Source: Psychromarinibacter halotolerans (GTDB lineage Bacteria; Pseudomonadota; Alphaproteobacteria; Rhodobacterales; Rhodobacteraceae). Taken from it: a stretch of 64,000 nt of DNA. The notes under the pieces were generated by a model. It was not told the DNA's origin and did not search any database. It saw nothing but the letters and a program-made list of their open reading frames with translations. A program made the translations under genes and the position numbers. The DNA lies in the NCBI RefSeq assembly GCF_029168315.1, contig NZ_JARGYD010000002.1, positions 248,001-312,000 of the forward strand, written 5' to 3'. This document shows, in pieces, positions 49,482 to 58,112 of this stretch; the first letter of the stretch is position 1; every line of letters begins with the position of its first letter.

Positions 49482-52100
49482 GTGTTACCAATAATCACTG
49501 CAAAGCTGCAACGGGGACATATATTTTTGGAGGAAGACGTTCCTCTGACGTCTCTGCCAGAGACATTGCCTCTCGTATCAATAGGGGCTTCCGCGGGCGG
49601 ACTTGAACCACTTGAACGGTTTTTCGAAGCTGCGCCCGCCACGGCGGGGTGGTGTTTCGTCGTGGTTCAGCACCTGTCGCCGGATTACCGATCCAAGATG
49701 GACGAACTGCTGGGGCGGAAATCCCCGATGAGGATTCGCCATATCGATGACGGCGCGGTGCTGGAGCCCGACACGATCTTTCTGAACCGGCCGAACACCA
49801 TTGCCGAGATTGAGGGCGACACGTTCCGCACCCGGACCTATCAGCCCGATGACGCCCTGCCCCATATGCCCATCGACGCCTTCCTGCATTCGGTCAGCCT
49901 GCGCGATCCGAAGCGAACTGTCGCCGTGATCCTGTCAGGGTCCGGCAGCGATGGGACGCGCGGCGCCGGTGCGCTGCGTCGAAACGGCGGCGTCGTGCTG
50001 GTGCAGTCGCCGGCGGAAGCGGCCTTTGGCGCGATGCCAGAGTCGGTTCTGTCGATGGGAAACGGAAGCAGCGCGATGAACGCCGCCGACATGCCGGCCG
50101 CGCTGCGCGAGGTTTTCGCGACGGGCCGGCTTGGCGCGGATGACGGGGGCGATTTCGGCAGCAACGCCTCGAAGCGGATCCTGCGCCTGCTGGAAGATCA
50201 GCACCACGTCGACTTTTCGGCCTATAAGCCGGAAAGCGTGCAACGCCGGATCGAACGACGGCAGCAACTTCGCGGTCTGTCCACCATCGAAGACTACGTC
50301 GAACTGCTGTCAAACAGTGCCGCCGCGCTGGACGAGCTGTATCAGGACCTGCTGATCGGCGTGACCGAATTCTATCGCGACCCGGACGCGATCCGCGTCC
50401 TGCGCGAGACCGCGATTGCCGCCCTTATCCGCAAGAGCCACGAAGAGACGCCGCTGCGGATCTGGGTGCCCGGCTGCGCGAGCGGCGAAGAGGCCTATAC
50501 CATTGGGATCGAGATATCCGAGACGTTGCGCGCGATGGGCCAAAGCCGGCGGTTCCGGATCATCGCGACCGATGTGCACCGCAGGTCCATCGACGTCGCC
50601 TCTGCCGGGGTCTACAGCGAAGCGGCGTTGCAGAAGGTGCCGGACGCCTTGCGGTCCCGTTACTTCCGCAAACACCGCGACCAGCGCATCGTCGATCCGG
50701 ACCTGCGCCAGAAGATCATCTTTTCGGTCCACGACGTCCTGTCCGATCCGCCGTTCATGCATCTCGACCTTGTGTCGTGCCGAAACATGCTGATCTACCT
50801 GAACGACGGACCGCAGGCGCGGGTGATCTCTATGTTCCTGTTCGGGCTTCGGAAGAACGGCTACTTGTTCCTTGGCCCGTCGGAAACGCTGGGAAAATAC
50901 GCCAACAAATTCGAAGTCGAAGACGCGCGCTGGCGCCTGTTCCGGAAGGTCTCTGGCCAAACGGTCGTCGACCGCTCGATGCTGGCCGCGCCGCTGCGGG
51001 GACGTCCTGCAGGCACCAGTGCCCCGATCACCGCCCCCGAAGACGCGCCCGCGCGTGTTCCGATCCTGCGCGAGGTTACCGAACTGCGCGACCGCGATCT
51101 GCTGATGCGGGGCTATGACGCGCTTCTGAAGCGCCATGCCCCGTCGTCCATCCTTCTCAGCAGCGATGGTCGGGTCCTGAGCTGGTTCGGCGCCGCGTCC
51201 ACGGTCGTCGACACGATGAACAACCTTGCCGACTGGACGGTCGAGGACATCGTGCACCCGGACCTGCATTTTCCGATCAATGTCGCGATCGAACGGCAGC
51301 GGCAGGGACAGCTTGAACCCTACACGCGCAAGGTGCTGCTGGACCGCGGGACCGACGTTCCGCAGGACTGTACCGTGCGCATCGAATCCCTTGGCCGATC
51401 CTCTGGCGGCAACCTGATCCTTGTCTCGCTGGACCTGCAGACCGACGGCCCCGACCCTGCTGCCGACGGTGCGGCGCCAACGCCGGACACAGGGTCCGAG
51501 GATACGTCGCTGCTTGGCCTGCGCATTCAAGAGCTGGATCGCGACCTGCGCCTGACCGAAGAGACCCTGCAGCACGTCACCGAACGGCTGGAGATCAGCA
51601 GCGAGGAACTTCAGGCCTCGAACGAGGAGTTGCAGGCGTCGAACGAGGAACTTCAGGCCTCGAACGAAGAACTGCAAAGCGCCAACGAGGAACTGCACGC
51701 GGTCAACGAGGAACTCGTTTCGGTCAGCGCGGAACACGAGCGCAAGATCGCGATGCTGTCCGACCTGAACGAAGGCACGGAACTGGTGCTGGGCGTGCTT
51801 GGCGTCGGGGTCATCTTTCTTGACGCCGAACGCCGCATCGAACGCTACAGCGCCCTGGTCGCGCGGCGCTTCCAACTGGAAGCCCAGGACATCGCGCGCA
51901 GGCTGACGGTCATCGGGCCACGGGTTCCGTTCGCCGACCTAGGCGCCGTCGCCGACACGGTGGCCACAACCAGAGAGCAGAAGATGCTGTCGGGCGAGTT
52001 CGAGGGCAAGGACCTGTTCATCACCGTGCGCCCCGTATCCGACACCGAGGACCCGCCGGCCCGCACCGTTCTGATCTTTCGCGGGCCCGCGCTGCTTTAG
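49482..52100 (+). CDS. CheB-CheR fusion with PAS domain
   Basis: This 872-residue protein starts with a CheB methylesterase domain at ~27-205 (SIGASAGGLEP with the Ser, VVQHLSPDYRSKMDELL with the His, LSGSGSDGTRGAGA with the Asp). CheR follows at ~225-490 (YQDLLIGVTEFYRDP, VPGCASGEEAYTIGIE, DLVSCRNMLIYL). Then come a PAS-like region (~545-650), a heptad-repeat coiled coil (~680-745, SNEELQASNEEL units) and a final PAS (~760-865). Relatives often end in a HisKA_2 kinase, absent here. The GTG at 49482 is the only usual start upstream of CheB. GGAGGA at 49530-49535 has no ATG, GTG or TTG behind it, so the start is uncertain. Confidence 0.85.
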   Translation: MLPIITAKLQRGHIFLEEDVPLTSLPETLPLVSIGASAGGLEPLERFFEAAPATAGWCFVVVQHLSPDYRSKMDELLGRKSPMRIRHIDDGAVLEPDTIFLNRPNTIAEIEGDTFRTRTYQPDDALPHMPIDAFLHSVSLRDPKRTVAVILSGSGSDGTRGAGALRRNGGVVLVQSPAEAAFGAMPESVLSMGNGSSAMNAADMPAALREVFATGRLGADDGGDFGSNASKRILRLLEDQHHVDFSAYKPESVQRRIERRQQLRGLSTIEDYVELLSNSAAALDELYQDLLIGVTEFYRDPDAIRVLRETAIAALIRKSHEETPLRIWVPGCASGEEAYTIGIEISETLRAMGQSRRFRIIATDVHRRSIDVASAGVYSEAALQKVPDALRSRYFRKHRDQRIVDPDLRQKIIFSVHDVLSDPPFMHLDLVSCRNMLIYLNDGPQARVISMFLFGLRKNGYLFLGPSETLGKYANKFEVEDARWRLFRKVSGQTVVDRSMLAAPLRGRPAGTSAPITAPEDAPARVPILREVTELRDRDLLMRGYDALLKRHAPSSILLSSDGRVLSWFGAASTVVDTMNNLADWTVEDIVHPDLHFPINVAIERQRQGQLEPYTRKVLLDRGTDVPQDCTVRIESLGRSSGGNLILVSLDLQTDGPDPAADGAAPTPDTGSEDTSLLGLRIQELDRDLRLTEETLQHVTERLEISSEELQASNEELQASNEELQASNEELQSANEELHAVNEELVSVSAEHERKIAMLSDLNEGTELVLGVLGVGVIFLDAERRIERYSALVARRFQLEAQDIARRLTVIGPRVPFADLGAVADTVATTREQKMLSGEFEGKDLFITVRPVSDTEDPPARTVLIFRGPALL

Positions 52101-53149
52101 GCGCCGCTCGACCGGCGCAGCATGCCGAACAGGTCGCGCGGGTCGTCCGGGTCTGCCAACAGATCGAGCCGGTCGAAATAAGGCGTCCCCTCTATCGCGT
52201 CGCGAACACAGCGCAGCGCCGAGAAATCTTCGATCGCGAAACCGACCGAGTCGAACAGCGTGATCTGCGACCTGTCACGCCGACCGGGACGCAGGCCTGC
52301 GACCACCTCCCACAGCTCTTGCACCGGGTGGTCCTCGTCCAACTGCTGGCATTCGCCCTCGATCCGGGTCTGCGGCGGATATTCGACGAAAATGTCGGAC
52401 CGCAGCAGGATGTCTCGGTGCAGCTCGGTCTTGCCGGGACAATCGCCGCCGATGGCGTTCACATGGACGCCGGACCCAACCATGTTGTCGGTCAGGATCG
52501 TGGCGAACTGCTTGTCGGCGGTACAGGTGGTGATGATCTGCGCGCCTTCGACCACCTCTTCCGGGCTGGCGCAGGTCACCACCTCGAACCCTTCGGCCGT
52601 CAGGTTGCGTTCCGCCTTGAGGGTGGCGGCGGGGTCGACGTCGTACAGGCGCAGACGCCGGATGCCGCAGATCGACCGGAACGCCATCGCCTGAAACTCG
52701 CATTGGGCGCCGTTTCCGATCATCGCCATCACCTGTGATTCGGGCGGCGCGAGGTATTTTGCCGCCAAGGCCGAGGTCGCGGCGGTTCGCAACGCGGTCA
52801 ACACGGTCATCTCGGTCAGCAACAGCGGATAGCCAGTGGCGACCGATGCCAGCACCCCGAACGCGGTCACGGTCTGATATCCGTCACGCATGTTCCGGGG
52901 GTGCCCGTTGACGTATTTGAAGCCGTAATTCTCGGCATCGGCGGTTGGCATCAGTTCGATCACGCCGTCGGTGGAATGGCTGGCGACGCGCGGTGTCTTG
53001 TCGAATTCAGGCCAGCGCCGAAAGTCCGCCGCGATATAGTCGGCCAGACGCGCGATGAATGCGTCGACCCCGGTTTCGGTCACCAGTCGCATCATGTTCT
53101 GCACCGACACGAACGGGACGTAGGCCAGCGCGGAGGGTTCGGGAACCAT
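52097..53149 (-). CDS. ocd: Ornithine cyclodeaminase
   Basis: This 350-residue mu-crystallin/OCD-family protein converts L-ornithine to L-proline and ammonia with NAD+. Key parts are NGHPRNMRDGYQTVTAFGVLA near the substrate site, TALRTAATSALAAKYLAPP, the Rossmann motif MIGNGAQCEFQAMAFRSI, DVDPAAT, and HVNAIGGDCPGKTEL with the catalytic Asp. It lies one base after arginase on the same strand; together they turn arginine into proline. Confidence 0.92.
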   Translation of the reverse strand: MVPEPSALAYVPFVSVQNMMRLVTETGVDAFIARLADYIAADFRRWPEFDKTPRVASHSTDGVIELMPTADAENYGFKYVNGHPRNMRDGYQTVTAFGVLASVATGYPLLLTEMTVLTALRTAATSALAAKYLAPPESQVMAMIGNGAQCEFQAMAFRSICGIRRLRLYDVDPAATLKAERNLTAEGFEVVTCASPEEVVEGAQIITTCTADKQFATILTDNMVGSGVHVNAIGGDCPGKTELHRDILLRSDIFVEYPPQTRIEGECQQLDEDHPVQELWEVVAGLRPGRRDRSQITLFDSVGFAIEDFSALRCVRDAIEGTPYFDRLDLLADPDDPRDLFGMLRRSSGA

Positions 53150-53150
53150 G

Positions 53151-54074
53151 TCAGAAACTCCGTGTCATGCGGTCCAGAACGCGGCGGCCGAACAGGCTGG
53201 CCGTCAGATCGCACAACAACTTTGCCGTGCGTCCGCGTTCATCAAGGAAGGGGTTCAGTTCGACCAGATCCAGCGAGTTCACCAGCCCGGAATCGCCGAG
53301 CGTTTCCATGATCAGATGTGCCTCGCGGAAGGTGGCGCCGCCCGGCACCGTGGTGCCGACGGCGGGTGCGATACCGGGGTCGAGGAAGTCGACATCAAGG
53401 CTGACGTGCAGCCGCCCGCCCGCAGACCGCACCTTATCCAGGAACGTGCGAAGCGGGGCCAGCACGCCGGTTTCGTCGATGGCGCGCATGTCGTGAACGG
53501 CGATGCATTCGGCCGCGATCACCCGGTGCTCCGCCGAATCAACCGACCTGATTCCCATCATGCAAAGGTTCCCGGCGGGCACCGGATGCGTCAGCGGGGG
53601 ATACGCATCAAAGCCGGGTTGGCCGGAAAAATAGGCGACGGGTGTGCCGTGCAGGTTACCGCTTTGCGTGGTGTCCAGCGTGTGCAGATCCGGGTGCGCA
53701 TCAAGCCACAGGACGAACTGGGCTTGTCCGGTCTCTGACGCATGCCGCGCGACACCGGCGACGGTCCCCGCAGATATCGAATGGTCGCCCCCCATGAACA
53801 CCGGAAGGTCGCTGTCACGCGCGGCGGCATGTGCGGCGGTCGTCAGCACTTCGATCCAGGCCGCCGTGTCCGCCAGATTGCGGACGGCCGGATTGGCGCA
53901 AGGAACGGGGACCGTGTCCGCGATGGCGACGTCGCCGCGATCCTCGACCGTCCAGCCCAACCCCGAAAGCACATCCGCCAGCCCGGCCGTGCGCAGGCTG
54001 GCAGGGCCCATCAGGCACCCCGGCTGCGCCGCCCCGGTCTGAACCGGTGCGCCCACCAATACGGTTTTCGGCAT
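53151..54074 (-). CDS. rocF: Arginase
   Basis: This 307-residue ureohydrolase has the Mn2 ligands in FMGGDHSISAG, WLDAHPDLHT and SLDVDFLDPG. It cleaves L-arginine to ornithine and urea. The N-terminus (VLVGAPVQTGAAQPGCLMGP) matches arginases rather than agmatinases. It is encoded directly before ocd and divergent from an Lrp-type regulator, the usual alphaproteobacterial arrangement for arginine use. Confidence 0.93.
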   Translation of the reverse strand: MPKTVLVGAPVQTGAAQPGCLMGPASLRTAGLADVLSGLGWTVEDRGDVAIADTVPVPCANPAVRNLADTAAWIEVLTTAAHAAARDSDLPVFMGGDHSISAGTVAGVARHASETGQAQFVLWLDAHPDLHTLDTTQSGNLHGTPVAYFSGQPGFDAYPPLTHPVPAGNLCMMGIRSVDSAEHRVIAAECIAVHDMRAIDETGVLAPLRTFLDKVRSAGGRLHVSLDVDFLDPGIAPAVGTTVPGGATFREAHLIMETLGDSGLVNSLDLVELNPFLDERGRTAKLLCDLTASLFGRRVLDRMTRSF

Positions 54075-54133
54075 CTTGCTCTCCTAACTGTGTCCTTAGT
54101 CTGCTTGGGGACGCTGTCATTTTCGCGCGTGAA

Positions 54134-54188
54134 ATTGACCAGTTTGATGGTTAGATTGATCAATACGGATACCTGAACGGCAGTTTGA
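54134..54188. promoter_or_regulatory. Candidate Lrp operator in the arginase/Lrp intergenic region
   Basis: Four TTGA-centred repeats (starts 54134, 54143, 54155, 54185), one within the palindrome ATTGATCAAT (54154-54163), lie in the AT-rich stretch between the divergent genes. Repeated half-sites of this sort are typical for Lrp/AsnC proteins, which bind as octamers. Confidence 0.45.
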
Positions 54189-54191
54189 CCA

Positions 54192-54623
54192 ATGACCGCA
54201 CCGCTGACCGCCACCGACCGAGACATCATCGCCGCCCTGCGCGAAGACGCCCGGATGTCGGTGACGGAACTTGCGCTGCGCGTCGGCGTCTCCCGGACCA
54301 CGGCCAAGGCGCGGCTGGACGCGCTGATCGCGGACGGCCGCATCCGGCGCTTCACCATCGAGACGGACGCCGACACCACCGACGAGATGCGGGCGATCTC
54401 GCTGATCGAGTTGCAGGGCAGCATGTCGCGGTCGGTGATCCGCGCGCTGCGGCGGATGCCGGCGGTGACGGACGTCTACGCCACGAACGGCAGCTGGGAT
54501 CTGGTGGCCGAATTGCGGTTCGACAGCCTTGCCGCGTTCGACCGCGTTCTGCGGGAAATCCGCGAGGTTCCGGGCGTCCGGAACAGCGAAAGCTGCCTGT
54601 TGCTGGCGCATGTCGCCGGGTAG
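54192..54623 (+). CDS. Lrp/AsnC-family transcriptional regulator
   Basis: This 143-residue protein has an N-terminal helix-turn-helix (LTATDRDIIAALREDARMSVTELALRVGVSRTTAKARLDALIADG) and a C-terminal RAM domain (AISLIELQGSMSRSVIRALRRMPAVTDVYATNGSWDLVAEL). Its position, divergent from arginase-ocd, points to arginine- or ornithine-responsive activation of that operon. Confidence 0.92.
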   Translation: MTAPLTATDRDIIAALREDARMSVTELALRVGVSRTTAKARLDALIADGRIRRFTIETDADTTDEMRAISLIELQGSMSRSVIRALRRMPAVTDVYATNGSWDLVAELRFDSLAAFDRVLREIREVPGVRNSESCLLLAHVAG

Positions 54624-54768
54624 GCAAAATTTCCAGTTTTGCGATAATGGTTCAAATTTTCGGAAACTGACTTGCAATCCGAAACCGCAAAGGTTTCTTG
54701 ACGACAGGCAGTGTACCAAGTTTACCCTGCGTCACCACTCGTACTTCAATTGTCTGAATGCCCTGATC

Positions 54769-55398
54769 ATGGCGCCAACCCAGCTTCACTCCAGCGAGGT
54801 TCTTGACCGTCTCTCGGGACTGTTGCGCCGTGTCCCGTGGGAGAACGAGGCGATGACCCTGTCCAAGCTGGACGGGTTCGTCGCAGGGCTTGCCGTCGGC
54901 CCGGTCGATATCGCGTCGCACGATTGGCTGCCTTGGGTCTGGGGCGATGCCTTCCTTCCGTCCTTCGAAAGCGCCGAGCTTCAGCGGACTGCGGCACAGG
55001 CCGTGGTGGCCCATCACGAACGCGTCGCTACGGCGCTGACGGACAACCCCGAGGTGTACGAAGTCGTCCTAAGCCGAGAGCCCGTTCCGGGCGAACCGGT
55101 GTGGGAGCTGTGGACCGGCGGCTTCCTTCTGTCGATGCAGCTGTGCCCCGACGATTGGACCACGCATCAGGCCCGGACGCCGGTGCGTCAGGCACTGGAC
55201 CTGATCCTTGAACTCTCCAATCTGGCCGCCGGGTCCGATCCGGGTTGCCTGACCGTGATGGACCGCAACACCACTGTCGCGTCCGAACTGTCCGGTGTCG
55301 TGCGCGCGCTGAACGACGAACGGCCGGTAAAGGGGCATCCAGATCTGTCCGGCACCGTCGTTCAATTCGTCCCGACCAGCAAACAGCGCCATTCGTGA
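54769..55398 (+). CDS. UPF0149 (YecA/YgfB-like) family protein
   Basis: This 209-residue protein has the family start MTLSKLDGFVAGLAVGP followed by WLPWVWGD and the central WTGGFLLSMQLCPDDW. The C-terminal SEC-C zinc motif of YecA is absent. Function is unknown. The open frame extends upstream, but AT-rich promoter-like sequence (54640-54760) precedes the ATG at 54769, so this start is preferred. Confidence 0.78.
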   Translation: MAPTQLHSSEVLDRLSGLLRRVPWENEAMTLSKLDGFVAGLAVGPVDIASHDWLPWVWGDAFLPSFESAELQRTAAQAVVAHHERVATALTDNPEVYEVVLSREPVPGEPVWELWTGGFLLSMQLCPDDWTTHQARTPVRQALDLILELSNLAAGSDPGCLTVMDRNTTVASELSGVVRALNDERPVKGHPDLSGTVVQFVPTSKQRHS

Positions 55399-55577
55399 TC
55401 CGGACGGCCCACCCCGCGCTTGGGGCCAGAGTCCGGTGCCGAATTATAACTGTGTGCTATTTCGCAACAATAATGTAAATATAGCCGCCATTCAGCGAGT
55501 CTTGATGACCAATAGGCTCTGGACAAGCATTCTGCGTCTGTCGTGGGACAGCGACAGTAGAAATGGACGGACGGGAC

Positions 55578-55706
55578 ATGAACGTCATCTTCTGGATTGC
55601 GGTCGCCTATATCGTAGGAGGCGCAACAGGTTTCTTTACGGCGGCTCTGGCCAACGCGGCCAGAGATACCGATCGGTGCAACCGACGAAGTCTGGACCGC
55701 GGATGA
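55578..55706 (+). CDS. Possible small membrane protein (42 residues)
   Basis: ATG with GGACGGGAC just upstream opens 42 codons: MNVIFWIAVAYIVGGATGFF followed by TAALANAARDTDR and a basic tail. One membrane helix, a GG-x-x-G-F pattern and a DTDR end resemble the very small DUF3789-type proteins. It is isolated in a long intergenic region, so it may be real, but the support is modest. Confidence 0.45.
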   Translation: MNVIFWIAVAYIVGGATGFFTAALANAARDTDRCNRRSLDRG

Positions 55707-55910
55707 CCGCGACTGTCGCTATCAGAGTCCAGCGCCGGGGGAATCACTTTCGCCCCCTCAACCGTGGCACGAATGTGGCCGAGCCGGGTCGCAGTTCAGG
55801 CGACCATATCTAATCCGTAAACAATTGCCCGACATACCTCTGGTTGTCCCGTCTTTTGGCGTATTACCGCAAGCGCATCTCCCTATACCTTTGTACAGGA
55901 CGGCCCGTGT

Positions 55911-55952
55911 GCCTAATTTTTTTCATAATTCCCGATAACGCCTAATTTTTCT
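55911..55952. repeat. Direct repeat GCCTAATTTTT
   Basis: GCCTAATTTTTTT (55911-55923) and GCCTAATTTTTCT (55940-55952) lie 29 bases apart, close to three helical turns, placing both on one face of the DNA. They lie in the regulatory region of the sugar transferase gene. Confidence 0.5.
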
Positions 55953-55971
55953 TCAAGTCATTGTTTTTAAA

Positions 55972-55983
55972 TGATTTAAATCA
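55972..55983. promoter_or_regulatory. FNR/CRP-type palindrome TGAT-N4-ATCA
   Basis: TGATTTAAATCA is a perfect 12-bp palindrome. It matches eight of the ten fixed positions of the FnrL site TTGAT-N4-ATCAA. It lies 230 bases before the sugar transferase start. Confidence 0.4.
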
Positions 55984-56202
55984 GGCCTTACCGCCAACAC
56001 ACCGCTAGCGGCCCGGACCAAAGCGCCATCCTGCCCAACCTCTCGGACCTCGGTTCTGTTTACTCGGCAAGCACCCTGACTATGTTCCTCCTCGTGGTTA
56101 ACGAGTGGTGTTGGGTACACCTTCCGCCGGATCCGGCTGCTGCACATTTGGATCCATCGGAGCTTTTTAATCACGGCTAATGCTTGCGGTAATCACCGAG
56201 GG

Positions 56203-56916
56203 GTGACTGTTTTGACGATCCATTTTTCTGACGCCGGCCAGTCGGCCGCACGTACCGAAGTGCGGCCGGCGGTCGACTTCCAGGCACGCGACACCAGCGC
56301 GCCCTCGAACGGCCTTTACCGCGTGTTCGGCAAGCGTCTGCTCGACGTCATGGTCGTCCTGCTCGTCGCGCCGTTCGCACTGATTCTCGTTGCTGTCGCC
56401 GCACTGCTGACTGCGATGGACGGACATAATCCCTTCTATTTCCAGCAACGCGTCGGTCGGCACGGCCTGACCTTCCGGCTGGTTAAGATCCGCACGATGG
56501 TGACGGATGCCGACGCTCAGCTGGCCGCGCACTTGGCCGCCGACCCGGAGGCCCGTCGCGAATGGAACGAAAAGCAGAAGCTGGACAACGACCCCCGCAT
56601 CACGCGCGTCGGCAACTTCCTGCGCCGCAGCTCGCTGGACGAACTGCCGCAACTGTGGAACGTGCTGACCGGTGACATGTCGATCGTCGGACCGCGTCCG
56701 ATGATGGTCGAACAGCAGGACATCTATCCGGGCACGGCCTATTACGCGCTGCGCCCCGGCATCACCGGCGCTTGGCAGGTCTCGGACCGCAACGAGTGCA
56801 GCTTCGCCGGTCGTGCCCGCTTTGACACCGAATACAACAGCCAGGTGTCCCTGGCCGTGGACCTCGACATCATTCTTCGTACCGCCGGCGTCGTCATGAA
56901 GTGCACCGGCAAGTAA
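56203..56916 (+). CDS. Exopolysaccharide sugar transferase (ExoY/WcaJ-type)
   Basis: This 237-residue bacterial sugar transferase has one N-terminal membrane helix (LLDVMVVLLVAPFALILVAVAALL) and the catalytic core: PFYFQQRVGRHGLTFRLVKIRTM, RITRVGNFLRRSSLDELPQLWNVLTGDMSIVGPRP and LRPGITGAWQVSDRN. It transfers the first hexose-1-phosphate to undecaprenyl phosphate to start exopolysaccharide synthesis. No other polysaccharide gene is adjacent. The start is uncertain: GTG at 56203 or TTG at 56212, the latter better spaced from GAGGGG. Confidence 0.88.
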   Translation: MTVLTIHFSDAGQSAARTEVRPAVDFQARDTSAPSNGLYRVFGKRLLDVMVVLLVAPFALILVAVAALLTAMDGHNPFYFQQRVGRHGLTFRLVKIRTMVTDADAQLAAHLAADPEARREWNEKQKLDNDPRITRVGNFLRRSSLDELPQLWNVLTGDMSIVGPRPMMVEQQDIYPGTAYYALRPGITGAWQVSDRNECSFAGRARFDTEYNSQVSLAVDLDIILRTAGVVMKCTGK

Positions 56917-56978
56917 CCAGTCGTCCTGTCAAACCGGCTCTCTCTGTCCCGTGAGCACCCGTTTGACTCATCCCGGAT

Positions 56979-57006
56979 GCAGCGGTCGCCCCCAGGCGGC
57001 CGCTGT
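56979..57006 (+). terminator. Probable terminator between sugar transferase and nrdF
   Basis: A 12-bp stem with one G-T pair (GCAGCGGTCGCC / GGCGGCCGCTGT) and a CCCA loop is followed by the weakly T-rich GTTCGTTT. Confidence 0.5.
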
Positions 57007-57033
57007 GTTCGTTTCAGGGACAGGACATCAGGA

Positions 57034-58011
57034 TCAGAAGTCCCAGTCGTCGTCCTCGGTCGCAACGGTCTTGCCGATGACATAGCTCGACCCCGAGCCC
57101 GAGAAGAAGTCGTGGTTCTCGTCCGATCCGGGCGACAGCGCCGCCATGATCGCCGGGTTCACGCGGGTCGCCTCGTCGGGGAACAGCGCCTCGAAGCCGA
57201 GGTTCTGCAGCGCCTTGTTGGCGTTATAGTGCAGGAAGTGCTTCACGTCCTCGGTCAGGCCCAGCGGATCGTACAGCTGCTCGGTATAGCGCGCCTCGAT
57301 ATCGTACAGGTCGAACAGCAGCGCGAAGGCGAAATCCTTCAGTTCGGTCCGTTCCTGTTCCGAAAGCCGTTCGGCGCCGCGCTGGAACTTGTACCCGATG
57401 TAATAGCCGTGGATCGCCTCGTCGCGGATGATCAGCCGGATCAGGTCGGCGGTGTTGGTCAGCCGCGCGCGGCTGGACCAGTGCATCGGCAGGTAGAAGC
57501 CGGAGTAGAACAGGAACGATTCAAGGAACACGCTGGCGATTTTCTTCTTCAGCGGGTTCGAGGTTGCGTCGTACTCGTCGAGGATCAGGCGCGACTTGGC
57601 CTGCAGGTGCTCGTTCTCGGCGGACCAGCGGAACGCCTCGTCGACCTCGGTGGTCTGGCACAGGGTCGAGAAGACCGACGAATAGGACCGCGCGTGCACC
57701 GCCTCCATGAAGGCGATGTTGGTCAGCACGGCTTCCTCGTGCGGCGTCACGGCGTCGGGCATCAGCGACGGCGCGCCCACGGTGTTCTGGATCGTGTCCA
57801 GCAGGGTCAGGCCGGTGAAGACGCGGATCGTCAGCTTCTGCTCTTCCTCGGTCAGCTGCGACCAGCTTTGAATGTCGTTCGACAGCGGCACCTTCTCGGG
57901 CAGCCAGAAGTTCACCGTCAGGCGGTTCCAGATCTCAAGATCCTTGTCGTCCTGCAGACGGTTCCAGTTGATCGCGCGCGGCACGGGGCGGGCGTGGGGC
58001 ATGTCTTTCAT
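57034..58011 (-). CDS. nrdF: Class Ib ribonucleotide reductase, radical-generating subunit
   Basis: This 325-residue NrdF-type protein has AINWNRL, NFWLPEKVPLSNDI, metal ligands in the SYSSVFSTL/EAVHARSYSS helix and IIRDEAIHGYYIGY, and the C-terminal DDDWDF tail that docks to NrdE. The DKDLEIWNRLT opening and the presence of nrdH and nrdI upstream mark class Ib, which uses a Mn2-tyrosyl radical made with NrdI. It is the last gene of the operon, separated from nrdE by an inverted repeat. Confidence 0.92.
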   Translation of the reverse strand: MKDMPHARPVPRAINWNRLQDDKDLEIWNRLTVNFWLPEKVPLSNDIQSWSQLTEEEQKLTIRVFTGLTLLDTIQNTVGAPSLMPDAVTPHEEAVLTNIAFMEAVHARSYSSVFSTLCQTTEVDEAFRWSAENEHLQAKSRLILDEYDATSNPLKKKIASVFLESFLFYSGFYLPMHWSSRARLTNTADLIRLIIRDEAIHGYYIGYKFQRGAERLSEQERTELKDFAFALLFDLYDIEARYTEQLYDPLGLTEDVKHFLHYNANKALQNLGFEALFPDEATRVNPAIMAALSPGSDENHDFFSGSGSSYVIGKTVATEDDDWDF

Positions 58012-58036
58012 CGTCTCGATCCTTCGGGTGCGAAAA

Positions 58037-58106
58037 GGTGCGCATGAATGCGCACCCTACGGGTGGCGACACCTTGATCCGTGTAGGGTGCGCATTCATG
58101 CGCACC
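58037..58106. repeat. Perfect 24-bp inverted repeat between nrdE and nrdF
   Basis: The arms at 58037-58060 and 58083-58106 are exact complements (each contains GTGCGCATGAATGCGCAC or its reverse) with a 22-base spacer. Each arm is itself palindromic. It looks like a REP/BIME-type extragenic palindrome placed inside the operon. Confidence 0.8.
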
Positions 58107-58112
58107 GCAGCA

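Larger units (their letters stand above)
55707..56202. other. Long AT-rich intergenic region upstream of the sugar transferase
   Basis: These 496 bp have no credible gene. The part from about 55900 to 55985 is much more AT-rich than its surroundings and contains the duplicated motif and palindrome listed separately. From 55985 to 56200 no further signal stands out. It is most simply read as a complex promoter plus long 5' leader. Confidence 0.6.
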
